Shown: positions 42,656 through 51,977 of the stretch, in pieces
Layout of the letters: the number at the start of each line of letters is the position of its first letter
Numbering within the stretch: position 1 is the first letter of the stretch
DNA from: Planctomycetaceae bacterium
Lineage (GTDB): Bacteria > Planctomycetota > Planctomycetia > Pirellulales > Lacipirellulaceae
Length of the DNA stretch: 64,000 bases
NCBI GenBank assembly: GCA_002702655.1
Contig: PABB01000069.1
Coordinates: 124,001-188,000 of the forward strand
Reading direction: 5' to 3'
Made by a program: the position numbers and the translations under genes
The notes under the pieces: model-generated
Told to the model about the DNA's origin: nothing
Seen by the model: only the letters and a program-made list of their open reading frames with translations
The model's database searches: none

Positions 42656-45016
42656 ATGAATTGCGGATTCGATTCGCCACTGACGCTGCCTCACGCGCCG
42701 CCTTGCTGGCGGTGGTTCGCGGCGCTGCTCGCGGTGCTGGCGCTCGCGCCGGCGCCGGCGCCGGCCAATGATCCGCCCGCCGCCGAGCCTGAGAAGGCGG
42801 CCGGCGACGCATCGGACGAGGCTCAGCCCGCTGACGACGCAAGCCAGGCGCCGCCTGCCGGTTTGGTCGTCGTTCGCCTGCCCTTGGCCGCGGGTGACGA
42901 CAGCCTGCTGCGGTCGCAGGTTTTGCGCACGCGAGATCGGTTGCTCACCGAGGCGCGCGAGCGCGGCGACGCGCGGCGGCCGATCCTGGTGCTGCACCTG
43001 GCGCCCCAAGGCAACGTGGCCGGCAAGACGCCGTTCGAGACCGCGTTGTCGCTCGCGCGGTTGCTCTCCAGTCGCGAACTGGCCGACGTGAAGACAGTGG
43101 CTTGGCTGCCTGAAACGGTTCGCGGCCACGGCGTGTTGATCGCGTTGGCGTGCGAGGAGTTGCTGGTGGGCGCCACCGCCGAGTTTGGCGAGGCGGCCGT
43201 CGACGAGGAGGATCCCCAAGCGGTCAGCGACGTGGTGATCTCGGCGTACCGCGAAATGGCCCGCTCGCGCGGCGTGGTGCCCGAGGCGGTGGCGGCGGCC
43301 ATGATCGACGCCCGCGCCGACGTGATCCAGGTCGAGAGCGAGGAAGGCACGCGGTTTCTCACCGCCGACGAGTTCGCCGATTACCGGGCCAATCACGAAG
43401 TGCTGAGCGACCAGCGGATTGCCGCCGCGGGGGCGCTGGCGCGATTCACCGGCGCCGAAGGTCGGCGGTTTGGCTTTGTGAAATACCAGGCGGCCGACCG
43501 TGCGGCGGCGGCCCGCGCGTTGGGCGTGCCGGCCGAAGCGCTCGCCGAGCGCGATGCGCTGGGCGAACAGTGGCAGCCGGCGGTGATCGACGTATCGGGC
43601 GAAATCGACACCCGCCATGCGCGGCAGATCGAAACGCTCATTGGCCAACACCTCGAGGGCGGCGGCAATTGGATTGCCCTGCGCATCGACAGCGTGGGCG
43701 GCGATCTCACGGCCTGTTTGCAGCTGGCCCAGACGGTAGCGGAGTTGGACCGCCGCAGCGTGCGCACCGTCGCGTATGTGCCGGTCGAAGCCAAGGGCGG
43801 CGCGGCGCTGGTCGCATTGGCGTGTAACGAATTGGTGATGCACGACGACGCACAGCTGGGCGTGGGGCCCGAAGCGCGCGAGGCGCCGCAACCGCCGCCG
43901 CAGCGCGGACCGCTGATACCCGCCCCCGGGGGTCAGCCACAGCCGCCGCAACCAGCGGGCGTTGACGATCGAGCGCAGCTCGACGCGGTGATTTCCGACG
44001 TGCGCAACTCGCTGGCTCCCCGCGCGCAGCGCAGTTGGTCGTTGATGGCGGCGATGCTCGACAGTTCGGTGGAGCTGTTTCAGTATTCCCACAAGGCCAC
44101 CGGCGAGCGGCGGTTGATGTCCGCGGAGGCCGCGGCCGCGATGCCGGACGCCGACCAGTGGACGCGCGGCGCTGCGGTGCAAACGGACAATCAGCCGCTG
44201 AATCTGACGGGCGCGCGCGCAACGGAACTGGGCGTCGCAGCGCACACGGTCGATGGCTTCGACCAACTCAAGCGAATCTACGGCGTGGAGGTCGAGCCCC
44301 GCGTGCTGGCGCCCAACTGGGCGTTGGAGTTGATCGAAGCGCTCGCCTCGCCCGGATTTTCAATCCTGCTGCTGATGATCGGCCTGGCGGCGCTGTTCGT
44401 GGAAATCAAAACTGCGGGGCTGGGCATCGGCGGCGTGGTGGCCACGATCTGTTTCGTGCTGTTCTTCTGGGCGAAGTACCTCGATCAAACCGCCGGCGTG
44501 TTGGAAATCGTGCTGTTTTTGACCGGGGTACTGCTGGTCCTGGTCGAGGTGTTTGTCATCCCCGGGTTTGGCATCTTCGGACTCGCCGGGGCGCTGCTGG
44601 TGATCTTCTCGCTGGTGCTGGCCAGCCAGACGTTCGTGCTGCCGCAGTCGGTCGCTCAACTGCGCGAGTTGCGACGTTCGATCACCACCGTGGCCGGGGC
44701 CTTTTTCGGGATGCTCGTGTTGGCGATCGCGGTGCGCCGTTATTTGCCCAATGCGCCGATTCTCAATCGCATGGTCCTGGCGCCGCCGCCGCCGGAGGAG
44801 CAGATCATTCGCTCCAGCCGCGAAACGCTGGCCGACTACCGCCGTTTGGTTGGAGCCACCGGCCAGGCAACGACCAACCTGTGGCCCTCGGGCAAGGCGA
44901 CGTTCGACGGCGAGCTGGTCGACGTGGTGGCCCAGGGCGAACCCATCGACCGCGGCGCTGACATCGTCGTCGTGTCGGCGGTGGGCAATCGCGTCGTTGT
45001 GCGAGCCGTATCGTAG
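42656..45016 (+). CDS. NfeD-family membrane protein with two degenerate ClpP-like domains
   Basis: 786 residues from ATG 42656 with an AGGGAAG site ahead. Signal peptide about 1-38. Two ClpP/SppA-like domains follow (about 65-260 and 300-455). The strand-turn that normally carries the catalytic Ser (SAG) reads RGHGVLIALAC in the first and KGGAALVALAC in the second, so neither has the Ser nucleophile. Four to five membrane helices cover 565-705. A C-terminal OB-fold NfeD domain (about 710-786) ends the protein. NfeD proteins normally pair with SPFH/stomatin proteins at membrane microdomains. Here the protease part looks like a scaffold. Confidence 0.85.
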   Translation: MNCGFDSPLTLPHAPPCWRWFAALLAVLALAPAPAPANDPPAAEPEKAAGDASDEAQPADDASQAPPAGLVVVRLPLAAGDDSLLRSQVLRTRDRLLTEARERGDARRPILVLHLAPQGNVAGKTPFETALSLARLLSSRELADVKTVAWLPETVRGHGVLIALACEELLVGATAEFGEAAVDEEDPQAVSDVVISAYREMARSRGVVPEAVAAAMIDARADVIQVESEEGTRFLTADEFADYRANHEVLSDQRIAAAGALARFTGAEGRRFGFVKYQAADRAAAARALGVPAEALAERDALGEQWQPAVIDVSGEIDTRHARQIETLIGQHLEGGGNWIALRIDSVGGDLTACLQLAQTVAELDRRSVRTVAYVPVEAKGGAALVALACNELVMHDDAQLGVGPEAREAPQPPPQRGPLIPAPGGQPQPPQPAGVDDRAQLDAVISDVRNSLAPRAQRSWSLMAAMLDSSVELFQYSHKATGERRLMSAEAAAAMPDADQWTRGAAVQTDNQPLNLTGARATELGVAAHTVDGFDQLKRIYGVEVEPRVLAPNWALELIEALASPGFSILLLMIGLAALFVEIKTAGLGIGGVVATICFVLFFWAKYLDQTAGVLEIVLFLTGVLLVLVEVFVIPGFGIFGLAGALLVIFSLVLASQTFVLPQSVAQLRELRRSITTVAGAFFGMLVLAIAVRRYLPNAPILNRMVLAPPPPEEQIIRSSRETLADYRRLVGATGQATTNLWPSGKATFDGELVDVVAQGEPIDRGADIVVVSAVGNRVVVRAVS

Positions 45017-45029
45017 CTCCGCGCTGGCG

Positions 45030-45617
45030 CTACTGGCCGCTGCCGCCCAGCAGCGCGTCGATCGACACCAGAGACGCGTCGCCGACGCGCAGCTCGTCGA
45101 GCCATCCGGCCAAGCCCAGCGGATCGTCCGGGTCGGCGGCGAGCATCTGCTCGACCACCTCGACGGCCATGTCGCGCTTGCCCAGCTCGCGCAGGCACCA
45201 GGCCAAGCCGCGACCGCAGTCGAAGTACGCCCGATTGGCCGGGTGCAACGCGGACAGCGGCGCCGGATTGCCGGCGCGCTTCAGGGCCCGCTGCCCCAGT
45301 TGAAAGCCGAAGCCAAAGTGCCCGCGGGCCAGCGGCACGTCGCCATCCACTTCCGCGGCCAACTTGCCTAGCAGAAAGTGGGCGTCGAGCATCTCGCTGC
45401 AGTCGGTCAGCAGCCACCGCAACTCGTCGATGGCCACGTCGTGCTCGCCCGCGGCGATCATGCTGCGAACTTCCTCCAAATCGTCGGCCCGCTCGCGGAC
45501 GCCTTCGGGGTGCACCAGCAGCCAGCTGCGGCCATCGGCCGAGCGCTTGACCGACACGCCAGTCGGCGAGCGGCGGCGGCGATTGCCAGCAGGTTTGCGG
45601 GGACGACGTTTGGCCAT
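45030..45617 (-). CDS. Cytoplasmic helical-repeat protein, unknown function
   Basis: 195 residues from ATG 45617. A basic N-terminus (KRRPRKPAGNRRRR) is followed by helix pairs resembling TPR-like repeats, for example AIDELRWLLTDCSEMLDAHFLLGKL. It may bind RNA or protein through the basic tail. The stop lies 14 bp from the convergent NfeD gene. No named family recognised. Confidence 0.6.
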   Translation of the reverse strand: MAKRRPRKPAGNRRRRSPTGVSVKRSADGRSWLLVHPEGVRERADDLEEVRSMIAAGEHDVAIDELRWLLTDCSEMLDAHFLLGKLAAEVDGDVPLARGHFGFGFQLGQRALKRAGNPAPLSALHPANRAYFDCGRGLAWCLRELGKRDMAVEVVEQMLAADPDDPLGLAGWLDELRVGDASLVSIDALLGGSGQ

Positions 45618-45804
45618 GGCGAGAGCGGACAAAAGGGACGGCGAGCGATGCGCTGGAGCAAGCCCGTCACGTTAGCAGCGCAAGTCGCCCCGCGTCCAGG
45701 CGGCCGTGCGCTTTGCGGATGCGGCGGGACGAGAATCGCGTATGATTGCGCGTTTGGGCTGGAGCGTCGACCGGCCCTGCGGGCTCTTTTCTAGGCGAGC
45801 GGGC

Positions 45805-46197
45805 ATGGCAGCGGCGACAATCCTCTGCGAACACTGCGGCGGCGCCTCGCAGGTGCAGCCCGCATGGCTGGGCCAGCAGGTGGCGTGCCCCCATTGCGGC
45901 CAGGCCACGGCGGCTGTGGCGGCCCCGGCCCCGCCCCCCGTCGCGCCTCTGTCGGCGGTTGGAAATACACCGGCCAGTGACCCGTCGGACGCTGTCGCAC
46001 CGACCCCGCCTCCTTCGCCGCCCCCAGCGGCGCCCGCCGAGGCGCCGCCGGGCGACGAGGTGCTTCCGGCCTCGCGCCCCCCGTTGTCGCGCGCCCAACG
46101 TCGCGCGATCCAGCGACGGCGACAGCTATTCATCGCGATTGGTTGCGGAGTGGCGCTGGTGGCCGCGGCGTACGGTTTGCTGATGCTACGGAGCTGA
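45805..46197 (+). CDS. Zinc-ribbon / proline-rich / single-helix protein
   Basis: 130 residues from ATG 45805. The N-terminus CEHCGGASQV...CPHCGQ is a two-knuckle zinc ribbon. A long Pro/Ala linker covers about 45-95, then a basic patch LSRAQRRAIQRRRQ and a C-terminal transmembrane helix (about 110-127). The arrangement resembles small planctomycete tail-anchored zinc-ribbon proteins; function is unknown. An in-frame upstream extension is not needed for the ribbon. Confidence 0.6.
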   Translation: MAAATILCEHCGGASQVQPAWLGQQVACPHCGQATAAVAAPAPPPVAPLSAVGNTPASDPSDAVAPTPPPSPPPAAPAEAPPGDEVLPASRPPLSRAQRRAIQRRRQLFIAIGCGVALVAAAYGLLMLRS

Positions 46198-46220
46198 CGC
46201 CCCGAGCGGGCGGCACGCCT

Positions 46221-47147
46221 TCAGTCGGCGGCGGCCGTCGGCTCCGCCGCGCGAGCGAGCCACTCCGCCGGGATGAACGCCGCCGCCCCCGCGGCCATGG
46301 CCAGGCAGAACAGCACTTTGCCAGTCACCACCGCCAGCAGCGGCCAGACGATCGCCGCGCCGGCGAGCGCGAGCGGCCGCAGCCGCCCGCTCCACGCGGC
46401 GAGCGGAAACGCGACGAAGTAAGCCGTCGTCAGATGGCTCGCCAAGGCAAACAGCTTGGTCGAGTTCTCCCAGCCGGTGAGATCCACCAGCGGACCCTCG
46501 GGTCGCGCCGCGGCGAGCCAGATCCCTTCGCCGCTGAACCAAACACCGTCGGCAGCCGCGAACATGGCAACAGCCATCATCGCGTGAACGACCGTCACGT
46601 GAATCTGAATTAAACGCTGCGCAATGCGATTGCTGACCGCGGGCGAAGGCGGGCTCTTGCTGGGCCCGCCGAAGCGAGACGCCGGCGAAAACGCGTCGCT
46701 CACCCGGCCGATGCACAGATACGCCAACAGGAACGCGACGACCGGCTCGAACTCGGCGGTGACCAGCGGGGCGCGGTGGAAGAACGACAAGGTTAGCACC
46801 AACGCGGCGATCGCAGCAACGCGACCGCCGACGCCCAGCAGCAGCGCCGCCAGCGCAGCCAAGGTCGCTGCGTAGAGCACCCACAGGCCGCTGCCGCTCA
46901 CATAGTCCAGCAGCGAGAGGTGATCCGGGTACAGTTCGCGCACCAACGGCACGGGCAGCATGCCGCCGGCCCCAAACCACGCGATCAGGTCCGGCCCATA
47001 CGCGGCCACGGCAACCAGCGCCAGCGCGGCGGCGGCGATCCGCACGACCCCGAGCGTCGTGGCCGGCGCCGGTTCGTACCAGAACCGATTCCAACCGGCG
47101 CCCACCGCGGCGTTGAGTTCCCCCAAATAGCGACCGACCGCGCTCAT
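46221..47147 (-). CDS. HTTM-domain membrane protein (gamma-carboxylase-like)
   Basis: 308 residues with about seven membrane helices. The HTTM features are an N-terminal helix set beginning RFWYEPAPATTLGVVRIAAA, FHRAPLVTAEFEP, then QRLIQIHVTVVHAMMA. This domain is shared with vitamin K-dependent gamma-glutamyl carboxylase, but the epoxidase/carboxylase extension is absent, so activity is uncertain. Its ATG overlaps the stop of the next upstream gene by ATGA, showing coupling. Confidence 0.82.
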   Translation of the reverse strand: MSAVGRYLGELNAAVGAGWNRFWYEPAPATTLGVVRIAAAALALVAVAAYGPDLIAWFGAGGMLPVPLVRELYPDHLSLLDYVSGSGLWVLYAATLAALAALLLGVGGRVAAIAALVLTLSFFHRAPLVTAEFEPVVAFLLAYLCIGRVSDAFSPASRFGGPSKSPPSPAVSNRIAQRLIQIHVTVVHAMMAVAMFAAADGVWFSGEGIWLAAARPEGPLVDLTGWENSTKLFALASHLTTAYFVAFPLAAWSGRLRPLALAGAAIVWPLLAVVTGKVLFCLAMAAGAAAFIPAEWLARAAEPTAAAD

Positions 47148-48007
47148 GACGCGTCCTCCGCCGCGGCCGGGTCGCCGGCGGTTTCGTCGGCGTCGTTGTT
47201 CTCGCGCGGCGCGTCAGCCCCGCCCGCCGTGGAGCGCGCGGTCAATTCCGGCGCCTGCCGGCGGCTGCCCTCGTACTGCTCTTCGCGGGCGTTGTAGACC
47301 AGGTCGATGACGACCGGCGCGGCGGCGGCGGTGAGAGTCGCCTCGCCGGCGGGGATTTCGCCGCCCTCAGTGGCGGTCGGCGAACGTTCGCGCTCTTCCT
47401 CCGGCGCTGCGGGCCAACGGGGAGCAAGCTGGCGCTGGACGGTCAGCACGTATCGCTGCGGCGGCATCCCCTGCTGCGCGAGCCAGGCGTCGGCCACCGC
47501 CAGGGGCAACATCGTCTGCAGGTCGGAGTTCTCGGAGAACGCCGCATCCAATTCCGCCACATGGTACGCCAAGCGCTGATAGCGCTGCCGGCGCACGCCC
47601 CAGCGAATGCCGTCATCGGGCAGCACGGCCTGTGCGGCCTCGTCGCCCGGCGCCGCGACCTGCAGGCGGTGGACGCCGTCACGCGGCATCGAGCCAGCGA
47701 GGTCAAAGTCGTAGCCGACGTCGATGCCCAGCAGTTTCAGATACGTCGGCGCCAAGGGGATGCGACGCAGCGAAAAACCGATCCGCGACACGCCGCCCCC
47801 CGCGTTGGACAGCACTGCCAGCCCCAGGCAGAACAAATGCACAATCAACGCGGCGGTGACCCAAGACTGCCACCGCGGCGGCGCCGACGCGGGGCGGCGG
47901 GCCTGTTTCTTGGCGGCGGAACGGGCGGACACGGCGCGGACTTTCGTGGCGGGAAGCGGGGAGATCAGCGAACACGCACTCTCAGCGTAGGCAGCAGCGT
48001 GCAGCAC
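47144..48007 (-). CDS. Membrane-anchored partner of the HTTM protein
   Basis: 287 residues with an apparent GTG start at 48007. A Lys/Arg-rich leader precedes one membrane helix (about 48-67), and the rest is soluble with no recognised motif. The C-terminus is rich in Ala, Asp and Glu. The gene stops in a four-base overlap with the HTTM gene, as is usual for small 'HTTM accessory' proteins in planctomycetes. The start is uncertain, since no ATG precedes the helix. Confidence 0.65.
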   Translation of the reverse strand: MLHAAAYAESACSLISPLPATKVRAVSARSAAKKQARRPASAPPRWQSWVTAALIVHLFCLGLAVLSNAGGGVSRIGFSLRRIPLAPTYLKLLGIDVGYDFDLAGSMPRDGVHRLQVAAPGDEAAQAVLPDDGIRWGVRRQRYQRLAYHVAELDAAFSENSDLQTMLPLAVADAWLAQQGMPPQRYVLTVQRQLAPRWPAAPEEERERSPTATEGGEIPAGEATLTAAAAPVVIDLVYNAREEQYEGSRRQAPELTARSTAGGADAPRENNDADETAGDPAAAEDAS

Positions 48008-48061
48008 CGCAACGGGGTCCAGTCAGCAGGCGTCCGCGCGATGGCGTTCACGGCTAGCAAC

Positions 48062-48096
48062 AAAAAAAGCCGAGCCTCGCAGGTGCGAGGCCCGGC
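48062..48096 (-). terminator. Intrinsic terminator of the Cys-rich protein gene
   Basis: On the minus strand GCCGGGCCTCGC, ACCT, GCGAGGCTCGGC, then seven T. One mismatch in a 12-bp stem. Lies 36 bp after the stop codon. Confidence 0.9.
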
Positions 48097-48131
48097 TGGA
48101 TTCGCTTGAAGCGAACGACCAAGGATGACGC

Positions 48132-48704
48132 TCAGGTGGTGGCGTCGCCCTCGGGCGCGGCGGGAGCTTCCGGAGCGGCCGGAGCTTCGGGAGCGGCTTC
48201 CACGGGGGCCGACTCGATCATGGTCCCGGCGCAGGAGCTGCAGCCTTCGACAACCGTGGCGGTCTCGCAACCGCAAGGAGCGGCGGCTTCACAGCCACAG
48301 GGAGCGGCGGCTTCGCAACCACACGGGGTGGCTTCGCAACCGCAGGCCGGAGCAGCTTCACAACCACAGCTGGGAGCGGGCTCGCAGCAGGTCGGCTCAG
48401 GCGCACAGCACGGGGCGGGCTCGCAGCAGACCGGCTCGCAGCAGACCGGCGCGGGCTCGCAGCACTTGGCCTTCTTGCACTTGCGGGCCTTCAGGCGGGC
48501 GAACAGACCCTGGCGACCGCCGCACTTGGGGGCGGGCTCGCAGCAGGTCGGCTCGGGAGCGCAGCAGGGCTCCGGCTCGCAGCAAGCGGGCTTGCAGCAC
48601 TTGTTGCGGAACAGGCCGGCCTGAGCCGTTTGATCTTCGCCGCTCAGGGCGAAGGCGACGGCCACCGCCAGAGCGGCAATCGTCAACATCACAGTACGAT
48701 TCAT
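48132..48704 (-). CDS. Exported cysteine-rich CCEP-repeat protein
   Basis: 190 residues from ATG 48704. A signal peptide ends about TAQAGLF. The mature protein is built from repeats of CCEPxP, CCxPEP and CGCEA, giving about 40 Cys. A central Lys/Arg-rich segment (RLKARKCKKAKC) and a Pro/Ala/Glu tail complete it. Such proteins form disulphide-crosslinked cell-wall or sheath layers in planctomycetes, which lack a normal peptidoglycan-only wall. It has its own strong terminator. The repetition of short units makes slippage likely. Confidence 0.8.
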   Translation of the reverse strand: MNRTVMLTIAALAVAVAFALSGEDQTAQAGLFRNKCCKPACCEPEPCCAPEPTCCEPAPKCGGRQGLFARLKARKCKKAKCCEPAPVCCEPVCCEPAPCCAPEPTCCEPAPSCGCEAAPACGCEATPCGCEAAAPCGCEAAAPCGCETATVVEGCSSCAGTMIESAPVEAAPEAPAAPEAPAAPEGDATT

Positions 48705-49392
48705 GATTGTTTCCTCCCACAAAGATGTGGAACCAAGGAATCTGGCAGTGCCAGCCGCCGGGTTGAGATCTCCCGGGCCCGCTGCGGCGGAGTCAGCGGA
48801 TGGGTCAAACGTCGTTTCAAGTTGTGGTTTCACGGACGAGCGCCACGATGCCGCGTCGGGCGCCGCTGCCATGGGCAGCGAGGGCAGTCTGTCAGGACTG
48901 TCTATGGAGCCGGAAGCGGCAAGGCGGGTCCGCGTGTGCAGCAACACCGGTTGCGCGGAGTTTGCAGGTCAGTAAAACTAAGGGGGAAGGGTAACGCGCG
49001 GGGATAGTGTGTCAAGCGGCGAGCCCCTCTTCACGAGAGAATCTCGCGTTTTGTCCTATCGCGAGTGTAGCCCGCAAAAAGAGGCCGCGCGGGACGTCGC
49101 CCAAACTGCGTCTACGGGCGAGGAAAGGGGGATCCCGGCGTCACCAGGATGTAACTGTCGAGATTTGTTGCAGTTACGGCGAGCTTTCGCGACCCGCTGA
49201 GGGCTTTCACACAGCGCGGCGGACGGGGGAGGGGGTCGGGATGCGCCGCAGAATGCCCCGTTCGCGGGGGGGACCGATCCTACCGACTTTTCGCAAAAAA
49301 GGAGGACCGCGGCGTGCGTAGCACCCTCGCGCCCGCCGGCCACCGGCCGCCGGGGCTCCCTTGGTGGAGAAACCTGCACCGATGCAGGCGAC
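48705..49392. other. Long intergenic region without a gene
   Basis: About 690 bp upstream of the Cys-rich protein gene. No reading frame with coding character, tRNA or clear repeat. It probably contains the promoter region of the Cys-rich gene, but no hexamer pair is certain. Confidence 0.45.
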
Positions 49393-50025
49393 TCAGCGGG
49401 TGGTCTGATCCTGGAACGGATCGCGGGCGACCTGGTCGGCGGGGTTCTTCGGCTGCGGCATCGCCGCGGGAGATTGACCCGTGGTCTGCGGGCCGTCCTT
49501 CTCGATCAGGTCGCGGGGATTCTCGAAATCGATGACCAGGGGCGGCTGATCGGCGGCCACCTCGGCGGCCATGCCGGAGATCCGCCACCCGGCGGCATCC
49601 AGGCGCAACGCCCAGGCGATCTGCTCTTCGGTTCGATTTCCGTCGGCGTCCAAGTCGCTCCAGATCGTCTCGACGACGGCCTTGTCGGCGTCGACCATCT
49701 GGGCGTCGACGATCGTGAATTGAGCCGTCGCGCTGCCGGGGGGGGAAAAGCTCAAGTCGTTCTCGGTCGTCATCTGCAGCGCCAACGGGGTCAGCATACC
49801 CGCGGCGCGCTCGGTTTGCCCTTTCTGCACCGCCTGCAGAAACGTGCGAGCGGCGGCAATTGGCGCCGCGGTCGGGTTGCTGCTGTTGGTCGAGGCGACG
49901 GCGGTCGTGGCCGAAGCGCCGCCCGAGTTGCTCGCGGCAGCGGGGCTGGAGGTTCCGCTCTCGCCGCAACCGACGAAGAGCATCAGACCGGCGGACAACA
50001 CGGTGCAGGCGGCGGGACAACGCAT
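49393..50025 (-). CDS. Small lipoprotein of unknown function
   Basis: 210 residues from ATG 50025 with a GGGGAG site 9 bp upstream. The N-terminus MRCPAACTVLSAGLMLFVGCGESG is a lipoprotein signal, with Cys21 as the acylated residue (lipobox LFVGC). After a Ser/Ala/Asn-rich linker, the mature part is a beta-strand/helix domain of the NTF2-like type (AARTFLQAVQKGQTERAAGMLTPLA). No active site motif. It is expected to be membrane-anchored and face the periplasm. Confidence 0.7.
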   Translation of the reverse strand: MRCPAACTVLSAGLMLFVGCGESGTSSPAAASNSGGASATTAVASTNSSNPTAAPIAAARTFLQAVQKGQTERAAGMLTPLALQMTTENDLSFSPPGSATAQFTIVDAQMVDADKAVVETIWSDLDADGNRTEEQIAWALRLDAAGWRISGMAAEVAADQPPLVIDFENPRDLIEKDGPQTTGQSPAAMPQPKNPADQVARDPFQDQTTR

Positions 50026-50224
50026 GACAATCAACTCCCCAGCGGGCATGGGTGCACAAAGGCAAAGTTCGCGCCGACACACGGCGGGGCGGGAGTGTGC
50101 CAAACGGCCCTCGCACGGTCAAGGCGGATCGCGCAGCGGCTCGCGGGCCTTCGCACTCGCGTGCTAGCACGGCATGAAAACATGTGTCACGGCTCTGCGT
50201 GGCACGCGCGATGCCGTGATTTTT

Positions 50225-51454
50225 CTAGCGAAGCGCTGCGCGCCGCCGGCGCCACGCTAGCAGCCCGAGTCCGGCAGACGCCAAGACCCAGGTCGCCGGC
50301 TCGGGCACGGCGGCGATGGCGCCGGTCTTCAGCGAGAAGTACCGCCGCGTCCCGCCCGTCTGGGGCGAGTAGTAGTACTGCCCGTAGGTCAAGTCGCTGA
50401 GGGCGGAAAAGTCATACCCCGCGGGCATCAGGCCGGGGATCTGCAGCGTTCCCGTGAGAGTCGTGGCCCCGGTGAAGATGAACCGCGTCCCGCCGCGGAC
50501 CTGGATCACGTCCGCCGCGGGGACGGCCGCTCCGTCGATGTAGACGAACTCCGGGGCGGTCATGAGCTTGGTCGGATCGTACAGCGGGCTGCTGCGATCC
50601 AGCGCGAACGTGAGTTGCGTGATCTCGCCGCGGGGCGCCTGCGAGGCGTCAAACTGCACCGTGCCAGTTGCCGGGTCATAGAGCAAATCCACGATCGCCG
50701 GCTGGACGCCGTCGAACAGCCAGTCGTAGAACTCGCCGGAAGCATCGTCGTACATGGTCGACCAGGCGTTGTGCCCCACCGGCAACTCGGTGTACAGCGG
50801 GTCGCCCCCCGCGTCGCGGATGGCCTGGATCATGGCGCGATGCGGCTCGACGGCGACTACGTCGTCTTCCGAGCCGTGAATGCCCCACAACCGCGTGTTG
50901 AGATAATTGGCCGCCTGGGCGGGGTCGCCGTAGCCGGCGATCGGCGCCGCAGCGACGAACATGTCGGGGTGCTTGGCCACGATGTCGTACGTGCCGAAGC
51001 CGCCCATCGACAAACCGGTGATGTACCGCCGCGACGTGTCGATGGCGAACCGCCCTTCCAGGTCCGCCATCACGTCGAGCGTGAGCTGCGCGGAGGTCGA
51101 CAACCCGTCGGACGAGAAATGGGACCAGCCGTCGTTGGGCGCGGCCTGGGGCACCAGCAGAAACGCCGGGTGATCCGTTTGCGTTTCGTTGATCATGTTG
51201 TCGATGAACAGCGTCTGCCGCGTGTTGTCCGTGCCGCGCTCGCCGGCGCCATGCAGATGCAACAACAACGGAAACTCGTTGCCGGGGACGTTGTAACCCG
51301 GGGGCAGGAAGAGCTGGTACGGCAACGAATTGCCGAGCCCGTCTTCGTAGACCCGCGAGATTTTCGTCACCTGAGCCGTCGCGTCGCCGTGCCAAGCCAT
51401 CGCGATCGCGGCGAGCAAAATTGTCCGCACCAGAAATCCGACTCGATGTCGCAT
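50225..51454 (-). CDS. Exported PHB-depolymerase-like esterase with PEP-CTERM anchor
   Basis: 409 residues. Signal peptide ends about GDATAQV. The alpha/beta-hydrolase domain has HLHGAGERGTDNTRQ, the nucleophile elbow GLSMGGFG (Ser about 150) and His in PVGHNAWS; Asp in HGSEDDVVAVEP. Residues 260-385 form a beta-rich middle region. The C-terminus VPEPATWVLASAGLGLLAWRRRRAALR is a textbook PEP-CTERM signal, so the enzyme would be sorted to the surface. It is paralogous to the soluble-looking hydrolase at 38638-39483. Confidence 0.85.
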   Translation of the reverse strand: MRHRVGFLVRTILLAAIAMAWHGDATAQVTKISRVYEDGLGNSLPYQLFLPPGYNVPGNEFPLLLHLHGAGERGTDNTRQTLFIDNMINETQTDHPAFLLVPQAAPNDGWSHFSSDGLSTSAQLTLDVMADLEGRFAIDTSRRYITGLSMGGFGTYDIVAKHPDMFVAAAPIAGYGDPAQAANYLNTRLWGIHGSEDDVVAVEPHRAMIQAIRDAGGDPLYTELPVGHNAWSTMYDDASGEFYDWLFDGVQPAIVDLLYDPATGTVQFDASQAPRGEITQLTFALDRSSPLYDPTKLMTAPEFVYIDGAAVPAADVIQVRGGTRFIFTGATTLTGTLQIPGLMPAGYDFSALSDLTYGQYYYSPQTGGTRRYFSLKTGAIAAVPEPATWVLASAGLGLLAWRRRRAALR

Positions 51455-51977
51455 GCCGCCTCTCCCTACATTGATGTTCCGACCGTCGTGCAGATACGCC
51501 TGGGGTTCCTCCCAGGTTCAATCGCACTGGATTTTAAACGGATTGCTGCGCTCCGCTGACCAGCAGTGGCCCGATGCGCAACAGTGTAAGAATCTTGGAC
51601 GACGGGTTCGCGAAAAAGTTTTTCAGGCGTCCCAACTCGCATGCGCAATTTGCTGCGTCGAATCCGACACTTGCGATCCTGCAGGCCAACGTTGATGGGT
51701 TGGCGCCACGGCGAACAACTCGCGAAACGCTGTCGACCGCGGGACTATTCGGCAGTCGGGCTCGATTCTTGCCCTGACAGAGTTGTCGAGCGCGCCATTT
51801 CTGGCAGAGCTTTGAACGAATAAGTTAAGCGCGCACTCTGCGACAAACTCAATCGCAGCGACTGCTGAGAAATGTTGTCGCAAAGCGTGCGCGCAATCCC
51901 GTCGGAGCGGGGCGCCGTAGCGTCGCATTACGAACAACCGCGGCAGGCTCGGCAGCAGCCGCGCCCTCCCGGGGCCG
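51455..51977. other. Intergenic, no gene seen
   Basis: About 520 bp between two minus-strand genes. A/T content looks higher in the middle than in the surrounding genes, but no coding frame, RNA gene or hairpin was recognised. Confidence 0.4.

Noticed and set aside
48106..48624. A plus-strand frame of SQPQGAA and GSQQ repeats
   Set aside because: It is the complement of the Cys-rich repeat gene and has no start signal or signal peptide.
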